DNA of 64,000 bases, from positions 186,001-250,000 of the forward strand of contig BDIU01000045.1 of the NCBI GenBank assembly GCA_002118135.1, read 5' to 3'. The notes below the pieces were generated by a model. That model did not search any database, was not told where the DNA came from, and was given only the letters and a program-made list of their open reading frames with translations. This DNA is from Trebouxia sp. TZW2008. Lineage: Eukaryota > Chlorophyta > Trebouxiophyceae > Trebouxiales > Trebouxiaceae. Position 1 is the first letter of the stretch. The number at the start of each line of letters is the position of its first letter. Positions 34,677 to 49,600 of the stretch are shown piece by piece. The position numbers and the translations under genes were made by a program.

Positions 34677-37600
34677 ATGCAGAAACCTGCAGCAGTCACC
34701 AGGGCTCCACCACCACCTGTCACAATACCAGACACTGTTGCGACAGATGATGATGAAGGCGACACTGGTGCAAACACTCTGCTTGCAAGTGAAGCGTTCA
34801 GGACATCAAGAAGTGGTCAACGCAGCTCAGCTGACAATGATATACCTCAATCCTCGCAGCACCAGCGTACCAGCTTGGACGAAATTGTGGTGTTGCCTGA
34901 CAGTCCTAGTGCCACAGCAAGGTCAGACTCCTCGCCAGACAGATCACTGATGGAAAGTCAGCCGCTGCTGCAGTGGAGGCAATCCAGTCCACCACACCGC
35001 TTGCAAAGGCGGCAGTCTGAGATGCAGCTCACACCATCCAAAACGATCCAGGGTGATCTCCACAGAAGCATGAGTGACACAGCAGACACAGGCAGCAATG
35101 CTGGTAACCAAGCTGTGAACTTCAGCAGGGACACATCACAGCCGTTCTATGGAGTGGAGCCTCGTAGGCCTGTCAGACGAGACCTCAGCTCCAAATTGCT
35201 GAACAATATGCACAGGTCCATGCACGCCCCATCCAGGCAGCGATCACTCCTCTCCCGCATCAGCCCACCAATACTGGACGCTGAGCAGCGGAGGAGATCC
35301 AGTGATCATGAGTCAGCTGTCAGCATGCCTGAAATGATTGAAATGAGCGCCCTTTCACGAATTGCATCTGAAGGGCCAGAATCGTCCAGCGGGTCTATCC
35401 TGGTCGAGGTGTCACCAGACAGCTATGAGCCCCTATCAGCATCTGTATGGGATCCACCAAGCATCTCAAACCAGCTGCCAGTAACGCTGGAGGAAGAGTC
35501 AGAGGTGAATTGACATGATGCTTGCAGCTTGTATGCACAAGCATGCACAGAATCAATGTCAGAGAGGTGCACAACTGACACAACATAAAAATGCCGTCAC
35601 AAATGCCAGTGCACAACTAAGCTTGGCTGATGATTCTTTCAGCTTCTCATTGCTGACGTTTCAAGTGCATTGAGCTGATGGGTGACGGACTAATCTCTGG
35701 TCATGTCACTCATTTAGCTGCGCAAGCACAGACTGAAATTGCACATATAATACATTTGACAGATGAGTTTCATTACCCCTTGTGCTACCTTGCATGCACC
35801 GCTTTGAGTGCTGCTTCAGGGCTCGATCCATGCATCAGAAGCAGCAGATGGGAACAAACTGTATACAGTCAACTGGCCTCAGCCTGCAGAAGCTGAAATG
35901 GCATCGCCACGGCCGCTGTCAACAGACCGCAGCAGCAGGGAAACCCCCTTGGGTGGTGTCGCTCCTACTCCTGCTGCTGCTGCCCCAGCACCTACAGCTG
36001 ATGCAGCTTTGCCGGTGGGTCTTGGGACATGTGTGGTGCCTTAGCAATAGTTGCATGGACAACTTTGCTGCCAACAGAAGCATGCCTTGTGACAAGCCAA
36101 AACTAGACCGAAATCTCATGCCAGTTTGCTGATGCTGGAGAAAGGTTCCCATGGCATAAGAGCTACATCGGTCCAGCCTGATGAATACCTGATGTGGCAC
36201 AGATATATGCATGTACGCTGGAGAATTGCTGCTCATGTCATGGTCTACTTACGGTCTGGCATGACTTATCCACAATGCGAGCGCCTGTATGGCTCCTGCA
36301 GCATGTTTGTACTCATTTCAGACTTGGTGATTTGCACGCAATGTGTGCCCAATCAGCGCCTGATGTGTACTGATAATAGCCTGCTTTGTGCAGCCAAAGA
36401 TGCGTGCCAAGTTCAAGGTGTCTTTCCAGTCCAAAGACAGGGGTGCAGATGCTGATAACCAGGCCTCCCGCTCACCAACAGATGAGTCAGAAGGTTTGTG
36501 ATGCCTTGTTCTCAGAGCAGCACCCTGCCCATAATAGCTGGTCATGCTAGGGGATATTGCTCAGCCCATGTCTGTGGTTGTCATCATAACATCACAATGA
36601 CATCACACTTTCTGAGCAAGCTCATGCGTGGATGCGCAAGGGCTGAATTCTCTGTATCATGCCTCCAAGAAGCAGGCATGGCAAACTGCTGGCATGTCCT
36701 TGCAGTTTTGTTCACATGGCTCACAGCTGTACCAACAAATGATGCTCATGGCTACACATACATCCATTCAGACATGCAACGCATACTTGTTGGGCACAAA
36801 GGCCTTGCTAGATACGTATTGTCCCCACAGAGTAGGCTGAAGCTTAGCATATGCATGCTGCAGGGCAGCCACTGACACGCAGTCCTTCCAGCTCATGGAT
36901 TGAAGGTGATGCCTCCCAAGAGTTTCCAGAGGATTCTTACCAATCCTCTGGTACCAGTCACAAGGTCACAAGCATGAAGGGCCACAGAGGCGATTTCAGG
37001 CAAGCCTTTAGAAAAGAAGCAAGAAAAGTCTACGCCGTTAGGCATCATGACTGGAGCCTTTGTCTAAAGAGGCAGCCCGGAATTGCTGCTTCCAAAGCCC
37101 TTGTCACAACACAAAAGCTGCAACAGTGAAAGGCAATGCTGCCGCTCGCTCAGAGGTTGCCAATGCTCTCGCTTTGGCTGATTGCTCAAAACAGGTCATC
37201 CTAGATGCAAGGTAGCTGCAGATCATTGTTGTCAACCTTGTAGTTCATGCACTGAGTCTGTCACCCTTAACTTCCCTTGAAAACACTGTGCACAAACAAA
37301 CATATCAGCAAAGGCATATGACTTAGGAAAGCACAGGAACAAAGTCTTTAGAGACAGTAGACTGATCCAGTCAGTACCTAGCCGGGTACCTATTTAGCTT
37401 GTCTAGCATGCTTTTAGAATGAAATGAATTGAATGGAAGTCATATGGCAGCCCTTTCCCAGACCAATATGCTGTGCAGGATCCCAGATGCTGCTGTTCTG
37501 GCTCGCTTGCCTTCTTTGAAGGGCCCAGAGAGGAAGAAGCCTTCGGTGAAGCCGAGTGGAGGTGTTCTGACTTTCCTGCACAGGCTGCGGCCTCACAAGC

Positions 37601-40600
37601 CCAACATCAACAGGGTGGCCAACCGGGATCCATCAACCTCACGCTCTAGCTTTGATGGCAAGAATGCTTGGCAGGCTCTGAGTGAGACCTCAGGATCTGA
37701 AGACAACAAAGTCAGGTCTGCAGGCAAATTATTGCATGGCAGCCCTGTTGTCCTTTCAGTTCATGCCTAGATTGTTTTAAAACTTTGCATTCCTACATTA
37801 GCATTCCTACATTAGCACAATGATGGAGCTTGAAGGCACGATTGTACAGACATGAACTCCTGAGTGCTCCCTGATGCGCGTCTAAACACCATCATGGCAC
37901 GCAGTAAATGTGCAGTCTCTTATGCTGTTGATGGCCTACATAGATGACTTTGTCGTGGGTTCTGAGGCTTGCCACAAATGCGAGCTCTGACTTGATGAAA
38001 ATGTTACTGATGATTGTGCACTGCAGGCCGAGCTGGGTATCTAAGCTTGTGTGGTCAGGGCCTCGCGATATGAGTGTTGCTACCAGGCGCAGGTCCATCC
38101 TGATCACATCGCCAGGCCCCTCACATTGTAAGCTGACTGCACTCCTGCTTTGTAGCCTGCAAGCATGCATGGTATGGTTGCCACGTAATCTGAGTGGCCT
38201 GCAGCATGTTTCAGCCTGGCAAGCATGCGCACTTTGTGCCAAAGTATATGGGCTCTGCGTCCAGATGCTGCCTTTCAACAGCTTCAGCTGACCTACATCT
38301 TGGTAGTGAAGCTGATGACTAACTGTGACGCTGGCCTGCCTATGAGTACACATCCATTGTCACAGCACAGCTTGTGTTTTGCTCCCGCATGCGCTAGCTT
38401 CCCTGCCTGAGCTGGATGTCAAGTCAAGGCTGTGCAAAAGCCTTGAATGCAACGACCCTGCCCAATGCATATAGTGCTCACGGTGTTGCCACCCTTCTCA
38501 TGTGTCAAACTGTGCCTGCAGTTCATCTGGACAGTGCTGGGGGCTCCATGTCCTACTCACAGATGCGCAACCCATCTCTGCATAACCTGGGCCTGCGCAA
38601 GGTCAAGCACGTGCAGTTTGTGCACAATGACAACCCTAAGGAGGCGCTCAGAGCAGGCCTGTGGAACAGATTTCTGGCTTTATTTCACTCAGCCGGGTTG
38701 GTCATGAGGAGGCTGGATGAGCTGAGAGTGTTCTTATGCCTGTATGAGGTGGTCATGCTGCCAATGCGCTTAGCGTTTGGAACAGGCTACGGTCTGTTGG
38801 ACGCCGCAAGGCAAGTGTCAGGCCTGCAAGGCTTCAGTTTTTTTGTTTGGCAGATTTTGTTGTTGTTTAACAACGAGCAACTCTGTAATCAGACAAGTCA
38901 TGTTAGTTGTGAATGCTCCCAGATGCTGCCCTGAGGCAGATGTAGCCTGATCACTCAATCAGTGGCCTGCCTCATCATCACCTTAAGTGCTGACTGCAAC
39001 TTGCATAAAGCTTGGCATCCCAAGCTGCTTTTGATAACAGCAAATTCTGTCATGTTGCCTGGCAATGCATACTTTCTTCTCTGCTTGTCCTTGGCATACA
39101 AACTTTGTCTTCTCTGCCGTGCAGCTGCATCCAGAGTTTTGGAAGCACCACACAGCACACCTGGCTATGGCTGAATTTCCTGTCAGACCTTGACTTTCTC
39201 CTTGTCCTTGGCATGTCAAAATTTGTCCCCTCTGCCGCGCAGCTGCATCCGGATTTTCGGCGGAAGCACACAGCACGCCTGGCTGTGGCTAGATGTACTG
39301 TCAGACCTTTCTTTTCTGTTTGTCCTTGACGTATCAAACTTTGTCCTCTCTGCCGTGCAGCTGCATCCGGAGTTTTGGCAGAACCACGCAGCACACATGG
39401 CTATGGCTAGACGTCCTGTCAGACCTAGGCTTCCTACTGGACCTGTGCTTGCTGCTGTTGTCTGCCTACTACACAGACAGAGACGCCAATGACTCCCTGA
39501 TGGCCAGCCAGTCAGCCTCTGTTGAGGCAGCTCAGCACAGCCAAACCAACCTGGGCCAGCAGCAGCAGCAGCACATCACCGCCTTTGATAGGAAGATGTC
39601 TAAGCCAAACTTGGCTGGAGCTGCTGAGCCTGGCCACCTGTCCAGACGGGACTTGACTAGGACCATGTCTAGAACCAAGTCCAAGAGGGACATGACCTTC
39701 ACTCCAGGGTTCATTGCAGCAGGTGCTGGTCTGGCTTTTGTGCTTTCTCAGTTTCTGGCAGTCAGGCATGCAGAAGCTATTTTTTAAGGAGCTGAAAAAG
39801 TGCTGCAGCTTGGACTTGGTTTGTCAGATTTCACTCAGTCCTACAGGTCAAGTGCATGGTTGTGCCACGCTCTGACTGTAAAAGACTTATTTCTATACTG
39901 CGTGTTAAACCTAGGACAGTTGTTGCCCAACCCACCATTTGACAGCAGTGCACTCACAACGTGATTTGCAGAAGTCAGCTCAGCCCTGTGGTGTGCAGGC
40001 CGAGATCTTGAGAGTGGATATGGCCTTGTGCCCACAGCACGTGCTGGTTCTGCCAATGAGGTGGCACCACCCATGCAGCGACCCACCCTTGCTGCAAGAA
40101 TGAATCGCTTGAGGGGCCTCACTGATGTCAGGTATACACAAGCAGCTCCGTCATACCATTTGATGGCAATTTACCAAAGCTACTTCCTTGCTCTACATTA
40201 ATTTCCGTATCACATCAACGCTCATATCGCATTTTGCTACAGTATTGAACGCTTTGTTGCTTGACCTATTGACCGTACAATTTCACAATCAAGAGTGCTG
40301 GGATTAGCTACATATAGTGCTGTTGCTATTGTCCCCTCTCTGCCGGCTTCCCCTTGTTACAACATGTCAGATTGCCTGTTGACTGCTGCAGTATCCAGCA
40401 ATGGCAGAGCAACTTGGTTGGGCATGCGCGGCGGTGGCCCCAGGTGTCCCACTTTGTGCAGCATTGCCTGCCAGCCGACCTGCTGGCGTGCTGCATGATG
40501 TACCTGCCTATCATCTTCAGGTGGCCCCTGTGGGCCTGGTGGCTCATGCAGATCCTTAGGCTCAACAGGTGGGGCTGCTGCATGCCGTGATTCACGAAAT

Positions 40601-43600
40601 ATATTTTGTCTGTGCAGCAATGTTTGATGGTGCATGCATCGATATACAGAGGGAGTTGTTGTATGGAAGAGCACTTGATTTCTTCAGTGTTGAGTTTTGC
40701 AGCAATGCAGCTGCATAGAAGCTGTTGAAGGCACTTGCCATGTGCTTGTTGAGAAGCATTGGTTGACCACCTTCACCAGCACTGACACATCACACTTGTG
40801 GCAGTCAGCAAAGCTCAACATCAATGAACAAATTGCGCGTGCTCAGCTGGCATGCTCTCAGAGCAGTGCACATGCTTGCTGACCTCACATTGGATGCTTG
40901 AACGCCCTTGTATGAAAATTGTTCAACAGTTGCCCTTTCATTACTTACTTGCTTTGAGTCACAGCAGTGGCTGATCAAGCAGTTGATTGTTTTACAGGAT
41001 CAGCAAGCTTCATCAATTCTTCAGAGCAAGGGAGCTCATGGTCCACGTCAACATTCGCCACATTGCAGCCTTCAAGTTTGCTGTTCTGGTTCTGGGCGTG
41101 GCTCACTGGGTCGGCTGCCTCTTCTACTTCCTAGCAAGGCTTGCTGGCTTCAGCAATGCAGACAACTCTGCAACCTGGATCCAGCAATTTGACGCCAACA
41201 CCCCCATGAACTACAACTGCACCAACAATGGCACAATCTTTGACTTGTATGGTGTCACCCTTTACAAGGGACTGAACGGCATTTCCAACCTGGGCTACGA
41301 CCCTGTTGTACCTGAAAGGTGCGCAAAAGCAGACTCTTGAGCAGTAGCAGTAGCAGCTTTTATCTGTTGGCTATAGGCAAGCCAACACTTTCTTTGTCAA
41401 AAAGATATGGTCATGACATGATACGACATCTTGTATGCTATCATCCCAACGCAGCCAATATAGACATGGCATGCTCTGACAACGTGCATATATGCATCCT
41501 GCAGCTCTTGTCACGCTGAGCAGAGCAAGGGCGCAGCAGGCAGGGCTTCATTGCACGCTTATTGCGCCCTTGCTCTGCACTGACATGCCTGCAGGGGTCA
41601 GGATATTTGCCGCTGACTTTCCTTGAAATTGCAAAATTCAGATGGCGCTGAGGTTTCTTAAACGTGCAGATGGGACGAGATGACTTTCAGCATCTTTGTC
41701 ATGTTCTCTCAAGTAGGCTTGGAGGCCTACATCTTGGGTACCCTGTTCCACTATGTGGTGAAGAAGGATGCAAAGCTGGAGGAGTTCAGGTGAGCCTTAT
41801 GCAATTGGGAGTGGGGCTTTTGGCTTCTAATGCACAGCAGGGACAACTTCTTGGAATCAATTTGTTGCAATCACATGTAAAATCCTTGGCTGATCTCTTG
41901 ATAGCATTTGCTGAGCTAGGATTTCAGGTCCTCATCAAATGCACAGCTTATGCATATCTGCATCACAAACCTCAGCGAAAATGGACACAACTTGCCAATA
42001 CAGCACCACTGCTCCTGTCATCCAACGACTTTGTGCAAAGCAGTAGCTGCTGGCATGCAAGCAGTGCAGCAACAATGAGCACAAAGGCAAACACTTCAGC
42101 CAGCGTTGCTTACAATGCAGGCGAATGCTGCGCAATGTACAGACGTACTGTGAGACCCGTGGCCTGCCACCAGACCTGCAGCAGAGGCTGCTGTCATACT
42201 TTGAGTTCCAGCAGCAGAAGGCAATGGACTCTGATGGCTCACGCATCCTCAGAGCTCTGCCTGACTCCCTGCGCATGAAGGTTGCCAGCCATCAGTACAG
42301 CCATGTTATCCAGCGCAACTCGCAGCTGTTCAAGGGCTGCAACCTGCAGTTCCTGAGTCAGCTGATGCTAAAGCTGAGGGAGATGTACCTCATGCCTGGG
42401 GAGACGCTCATCAGGGCTGGAGACATGTCAAGAGAGCTGGCTTTTGTGGCTCGGGTGGGCTGTCTTTCTATGCTTGCATGCACAGAACACACATCCAATC
42501 CACTGCCTGATCATGTCCAGGTGGAGTTCAATACTGTGTATTATTTCCTGTTCAGCAAAGAATATTCAAGCTTCAGCAAAATTGGAAGCAGAGCTAGCGG
42601 CACATGATGACGTAGAATGTTTTGTCTCGGGATTTGCTTTGATTTTGCTTTGGAAAGTATATCTTATACAGTTTTCGTGTTGCTGATTTGGACTGCTGCT
42701 TGGCAACTGCACAAGGCCTGAACATGCTGTCATTTTACATGAAATGTGACCAGATGACAGACACTGTATTGTCGCTGTTGAGAACAAAGCGCTGGGGTAA
42801 AAGTATGTCAAGACGTGTGCAGGGTGTAATCTCAGAAGTGAGGGAGGAGCAAGTCATCCGCAGCGTACGAGAGGATTCAGAAAGCAGCTGCGTTGGGGAG
42901 ATTGCCTTCTTTATGGGCATAGCCCAGCCAAGGACTTTTCAGGTCTACAATTACTCAGGCCTTTCTCGCTGGCTCCTTTGACAAAGCTTGCGCAAACATG
43001 CCATGCTGCATGAAGCATGCATGCAAGCCTCACCACATGCACGGGCGTTTCAGTTGCTGCATGATACGCTGAGCTGCTTCACAGCCATGATTGACTGACC
43101 ACATACGAACATTACCATGACTGCATCAGCAACTTGCTGCCAGGCTCTATTGATACTATTGACAAGACTGTCATGTTGATGCTCATCCTATAGATGCAAA
43201 GTACACTCTCTTCTGTTGTGCAGGCAAGGTCCACCAGTGATGTGACTCTGCTGGTCATCTCAAAGTTTGATTATGAGGAACTGGTGCACAACTATCCTGA
43301 GCAGAATGACATCATTGTCACCAATGTCCTCAGCCTATTTGGGCTGGACAAGGATGGCAATGACAGCAGCGTCAGCAAGGATGCACCAGACACCATCACT
43401 GATGATGCCAAAGAGAAGCTCAGGTAGTGTCACTTCCGCCCCAGGAACAGCAACAGACTTTGCATCAACCGCTATGTGACTTGATCAGGTAGTGCTGAGA
43501 CTGTTGGACACATCATGCATGATGCCTGATGCCTGACGGCAAGCATTGTATGGCTGTGGCCCCTTGCACTGCCCGCCTCACCAAACCCTGTACAGCGTTT

Positions 43601-46600
43601 TTTAGTCAGAGCACTCTTTGCCTTGCCCACATGGCTTCACCTATGCAGGGCCACAAAGCCTGTGATACTTACTGCAGCAGTATCAAGAACACTGTCCAGG
43701 CAGCAATGCTGTGCTGAAAACCTATGATGCTGTGCTGAAAACCTATGATGCTTTGTGCAGGACCAAGAACATTGTCCAAGCAGCTGTGCAGAAGCGCAAC
43801 AGCGAGGCTCTGAGCGCCATGACCTTTGCAGCCACTCTGGGGGATGTGGACTCCATGGAGCACCTGCTGCAGCGAGGCCTGCTAATCAACACAGCTGACT
43901 ATGATGGTCGCACCACTTTGCACCTGGCAGCCCTCGAAGGCAACGTCAAGGTGCTTGAGCTGCTGCTGCAAGAGGGCGCAGACCCCAATGTCAGAGACAG
44001 GTGAGCGCCTCTCTAAAAAGGGAGCACGCCATGTCACTGCACTTTTTCACTGTGTATAGCACAACCGTAATGTCAAAGACAGGTGAGAGCACTGTCTTTC
44101 AGATAGGCTCAAGCATACTCTCACAGCGCAGAACAAGACCAGAAGTCAGAGACACGTCAACAGTCATGTGTTCAGAACAGGATGAAATGTTGGCATTGCA
44201 ACCTCTCACAGCGTAAACAGTGTCCAATCTTTTGATCTCTTACAGTGCAAGCCTGACATGCAGCTGATCTTGCATGGCATGACTTTGAGCACAGATGCAT
44301 ACTGTGGCAAATGCCCAGCTGCAAAATGGTGTACTGTACATCTTGTGGCTTGGGTGAGGTTTGTGATGTGCAGGTGGGGACACACACCCCTGCAGCATGC
44401 AGTCAGCAGGCGTCATGGTCCTGCTATTGAGGTGCTGCAGAAGTATGATGCAAGATTGGGGTAAGTTTCATCTTGTTACCGCCTGTCTGCACCCTGGTGT
44501 CATACTTCTGCTTTTCAGCTGTGCATGTGAAATCACTTGCTGTTGATTCTTTAAATGCACATCATGACTATGTATGCTGCTGCTGCTGCGCGACTGGTTA
44601 TTGCCAGCTGCACAGGCCTTTGCAAGGTGCCAAGCTTGGTCTGCATCTTGAAAGTTTGTCAAGCTTTCTCAGCTTCAGCTCACAACCTTACTTTTCTAAC
44701 CTGAGTGATTTGGCGAGATGTTATTTGACTGAATGCAGGTATGAGGATGCGTCCAGCCATTTGTGCGCTGCAGCTGCAGCTGGAGACATGCGCCAGTTGA
44801 CCAGGCTCATTGACAATGGCGTGGATCCAGATGTGCGTGACTATGACCAGCGCACTGCCTTCCACATTGCAGCCCGCCGAGGTTGCCTCAAAGTTGTCGA
44901 CTACCTGGTGCAGCGCAAAGCCCAAATCAATGCTGTAGACAGGTACTGCTTCACCATAAGGCATGTCATGAGGCTGGCTATAAGCCCGCAGTCTGGGTGC
45001 TTTGAGACAAATGTGCTGCTGGGCTGTGCTCTGTAGCCTGATGGCTGGCTGCCTATAGAAGGCAACTGCCCCCTTTGTTTGACAACTTACAGCAGCATCT
45101 ACATGATTTGACTGACTTGTTACCTTCCAGTCTGCTCTCTCTTCAACAGCCTACACTGGCAGGTGCTTGATCTCAGACAAGGACACGCTTGTTTTATGCC
45201 TGCAGGTGGGGAGCGACCCCTTTACAGGACGCCTTGCTGGGGGGCCATGACTTGGTGTGTGACCTCATCCGCAGCTGTGGTGGGCGCCTGGAGCTTGAGC
45301 ATGCTCCCAAAGCCTTGGGACAGGCTGCCAGTGCAGGCGACATCCGTAGGATCAGCTTACTGGTGGAGAACGGTGTGCCAGTGGACATGCCAGACTATGA
45401 TGGGCGTACTGCCCTGCATCTGGCAGCAACTGAAGGGCAGCTGCTGTCTGTTTACATTCTGCTGCACAGGTGTGACACTGAGGACAAAGCTTTGCGTGAA
45501 TACTTCTGCAGTGCGCAGCAGCTGCTGCTTACATTCTTGCTGTGTTTGACCTGAAGTTTGTCCTTAGATACTGGCTTCAGCGATAGCCCAAGACATACCT
45601 TTAGTTAACATCACTGTCATGCACAGCAGCACAGCAGATAAGGCTCATGATCCTGCAGCATATTGTTCCTAAACTGCATCTTTGCTGTGCAGAAAGTGGC
45701 ATGATCCTCAGCACACGCTCACATGCTCCCTGGAATGCCCTGTTTTCTATCAACATTGTCAAGTGAATATTGGACCAAGCAGCACAAGGCCATCAGGTCC
45801 TCTGTGTGCAGGTATGACGCCGATGTAAGCATTGCAGATCGCTGGAAAGGCACACCACTGATGGCAGCACTGCGCAATGGCCATCTCGCTATTGCTAGGA
45901 TGCTGATGAGCTGTGAAGCCAAGCTGCCTGATGATGCAGACCCCGCACTTGTTCAGGTGAAGTTGTCCCAAGTCATTCCTTGCTGCCTTCTTCTGGCGTC
46001 ATGCTTGTTGAAATCACCTGCATTGCATTTGAGGTAGAATTGTACATGACGTCAAAATGGGCTTGCACCTTCCCTGTCATGCCAGACAGTGTCTGCTTGC
46101 ACAGCTCAACAATGAGTTGTTGTGCTGACACAGAGGTATCAACTGCAGACATCTCAGCTGCTCATAGGTCACATGTCATGCTTGGCTTCCAGCCTTATAC
46201 GCGCTGTTGTGTTTGCAGATGATGCAGCAGGTCTACTCGGACCCCAATGTCCCCCAGCTTCACATTATGCGTAAGCAGGTTGCTCACATCCTGCAGCGCT
46301 TCACAAGCAAAAGGTACATCCCCATACAATACTGCACGTCATTGTTTCACTGCAAGCAGAACCACTCCTGTTGCCATGCCTTTGCCTTAGCGGATTGCCC
46401 TGCGGGTGGCCTTGCTCCCTTTAATTGCTGTCTGTCCAGTGCTCACAAAGACCACTGCTGCATGCTCAAAGCTCAAATTGATACCTTACATGCCATGTGA
46501 GCCCCTGACAGCAGACTTTTTGTGCATGCTTTGCTACAGCCTCATGCAGACTGTATGCGGCCTCTGCCAGCAGAACTCTACTGTGACTGGTAACATTGCT

Positions 46601-49600
46601 ATATAAGATGAGACATTGACAATGCTTTTGGTGGTGCCAGGGCCAGCCAGCTTGCTTTGCTGAGTGCCACAGAGAATGATAGCTTCCACCCGCTTGTTGT
46701 GGTGGAGACCATCAAGAAGCTGGGGGATCTGCGCTCTGCAGCTTATGGGTGAGCACAAATGCTTTATCATTTGGCAATGTGACTGCTTGGCTGTGCCAGA
46801 CATGTGTTGCTGCAAGTTCACAATTTGCCTTGCTGCATTGCAAGGTTTTCAGCGGCTGTCTTTGGCCCTGCATCATGACAGTCCAATGCTGCAGCTGCCT
46901 CAATGTCTGAGGCATGGAACTCAGATTCAACTTGAGTGCTGCGCGTGTGTGCCCTGAAGGCTGCAGTCAACAGCAGCTTTGCTTTTAGTGCAGAACCACA
47001 CCGCTGCAGGTTATGCCAGCTCTGTGGCCTACAGTCCTGCAATGTCTTGACAGCTCTGCTAGCCTGGCAAGACAAGACTTGTGCCACATACACCTGGCAC
47101 ATCTGCTTGAAGTGAATTCAACTATTACTACTACTATTATACTTGTCATTGTGCTGTGCAGGTTGCGAGACACTCTGGTGCAGATACTGGAGGCCCTGCA
47201 GCCGCTGCAGAAGCTGCTAGAACTGCTCAACCCCCGCTATGAAAGCGTGTTGCGTCACACCTTTGAGCAAGGGCGCCTCAGCAGGCTCACCCCTGCCGCG
47301 GCCAGCACAATGGCCTCAAATGCAGTGGGGTCTGTCTTGGGGTCAGCAGGGGGGTACCTGAACGCAGCAGGAACAGCTGGCAGGGATGCAGGGCAGTCTT
47401 TAAGAAGCATGCCAGGGCTGTCAAAAGGCCTCAGACGAGCCAGGGATGAGCATGGAGGTCAGTCTTTGAGTAGCCCTGTATGCAGTGCTCAACACTCAGC
47501 TGAGCTGCTCTCATGCTCCATTGTCTCAACATGGCTGCATAATTTTGGTCTGCCTTGCACCTGACATCAAAGCCGTATGTCGCTGTCTGGTGCACCTGCG
47601 CATGCTGTACTTGCTTGAACACATGACATTCACATTGCTGTATGCATATATGAGCATTGCTAGTGGCATGTGTGTCGTGAGCCGTGTGACTGGTTGGCTT
47701 TGCTGCAGTGTCTGTGGAAAACCACCAGCATGCTGAACAAAAGGAGGTGCCACCCACCTTCCACTGCCTGCTTCTTTGGTTTGCAGTTGTAGCACAGAGG
47801 GTTCAAGAGCTCACGTTTGTCATGAAATTGATGTAAGTGTTTAGCTGTGCTGCAGTGTCTGTATGGAAGACCACCAGCAGACTAGACAAAGGCAGCAGCA
47901 AGGAGGTGCCACCCACCTTCAACTGCCTGCTTCTCCAGTTTGGAGTAGTAGCACAGGGGGTTCAAGAGCTCATGGACACAATGTGTGAAGTGGAGCATCA
48001 ACCTGCGGGCACCATTCTACAGGTGTCCTCTCTCTGCCATGTTAGGCGTCTATGCCAAAGCCATACCCAAAGCAGCAAAGGCATGAACTTGTGAGCTAGA
48101 GGATGTCGTTCATGGTGTGACGTTATGCCTTTCATGCTTCATATGCTGCTCTGATCCACCTAGCCCTGCTGCGTTCTCAGCAAAACATGCATGGTGACTG
48201 TTGTCAGGCATCACTGCAGATTACACACTGTAAGTTGTCGCACAGTTGCATGGGTGCAGCATGCTGCAACAAGCTCCTCTGCATGCATGGCATTTCTGAT
48301 GCAACGTCACTCTGTGACTTAGCCTTCTTGATTGTGAGCTCTTTCTTATTCAGCATGCATTCAGCTGATGGTTTGCTTCAAAAGCATTACACAGTGCATG
48401 ATGTAATGTTTGGCTGCACAACATGGCTACTCACGCTGATCTTTGCTGATGCTGTTTAGGTGATTGCCATGAGGCTGAATGTAAAGCTGAGCCCTGATCA
48501 AGAGCATCAACTACTAGAGACTAGCATGGTCCCCGTTAGCGAGACAGATCAGCATGTTCTGACAATCCAGACCACAACAGCCATGCCAGCGCCCACGCAA
48601 GCACTGCTGGTCACTCCGCTACCGGCTGTTCTGGCACCATCAGCTTCAGGTGGGAAATGCTGCAAACTTGTTTCTTGACAGCAGCGCAGCACTCTTGACT
48701 ATTTCATGCACTGCCAATGCAGAGTGGTGCTCATTTTGTCTGTGTTTACATGCAGGGCTGAACTTGGCGCGCTCCTTTTCTGCTGTCACCCAGTCAGGCA
48801 AACTGGTGATCCCTGACTGGGCTGGACCAACAGGCTCAAGAGCAAGCCCAGCTGCTGATGCGCTGTCGCCGCGGAGACCTACAGGACCTTATGGCTACCA
48901 GCCTGATTTCATGAACAAGCAAGCTGCTGCTATCAGGCAGCAAGCTGCTGGAGGGCTGCGCAGAAACAGTTCAGCGGCTTTGTTGCTATCTGTCGCCAAT
49001 GCTGCTGCGAGTGGTGCTCCTGAAAGCGAGGGAGCCGGTTCGGTCAGCAGGCCTGGCCTCCCGATCTCTCGCCAGGCCTCATCTGCAGCCTTGTTCCCCA
49101 GCGGCGGCATCGCCAAACAGCCTGCTGTACTCGCCAGCCGCGCCCGTCGTCCCAGTCTGCTTGGTCTCGCACCTCCGCTTGTTTCCTCCCTACACGCGCT
49201 GCCCGAGAATGATGCCTACCTTGGTCCGCCAAAACCGCACAGGCGGACGAGCAGCTTTGCCATGTCTAGTCCGACAGCAACACGCAGGGGTTCTTTAGAG
49301 CGGGAAGCAATCATCGACACCACGCCTCTGACTGCCCAGACCAACTTTGTGGATGCTAGCTTGACAGAGCCAGAGGTCCTTAATCAGAATAGAGACTTGC
49401 CAGTGGAAGTGTCAAGAATTAGCACCTCTGGCAGTCTTGAGGCGGCAACAAGTTCTTTACAAGGCCCCTTGCCAGTTGTCCTGGTGAGGTCCCATAATCA
49501 CTCCTTAGGACAGCAATGCCTGCTATCCAGCCTTTGACTGCCCTTGCACGTCATGTGTTGGCACTACAGCCTCTCTCTGCTCGTTACACTTGACGGCTGC

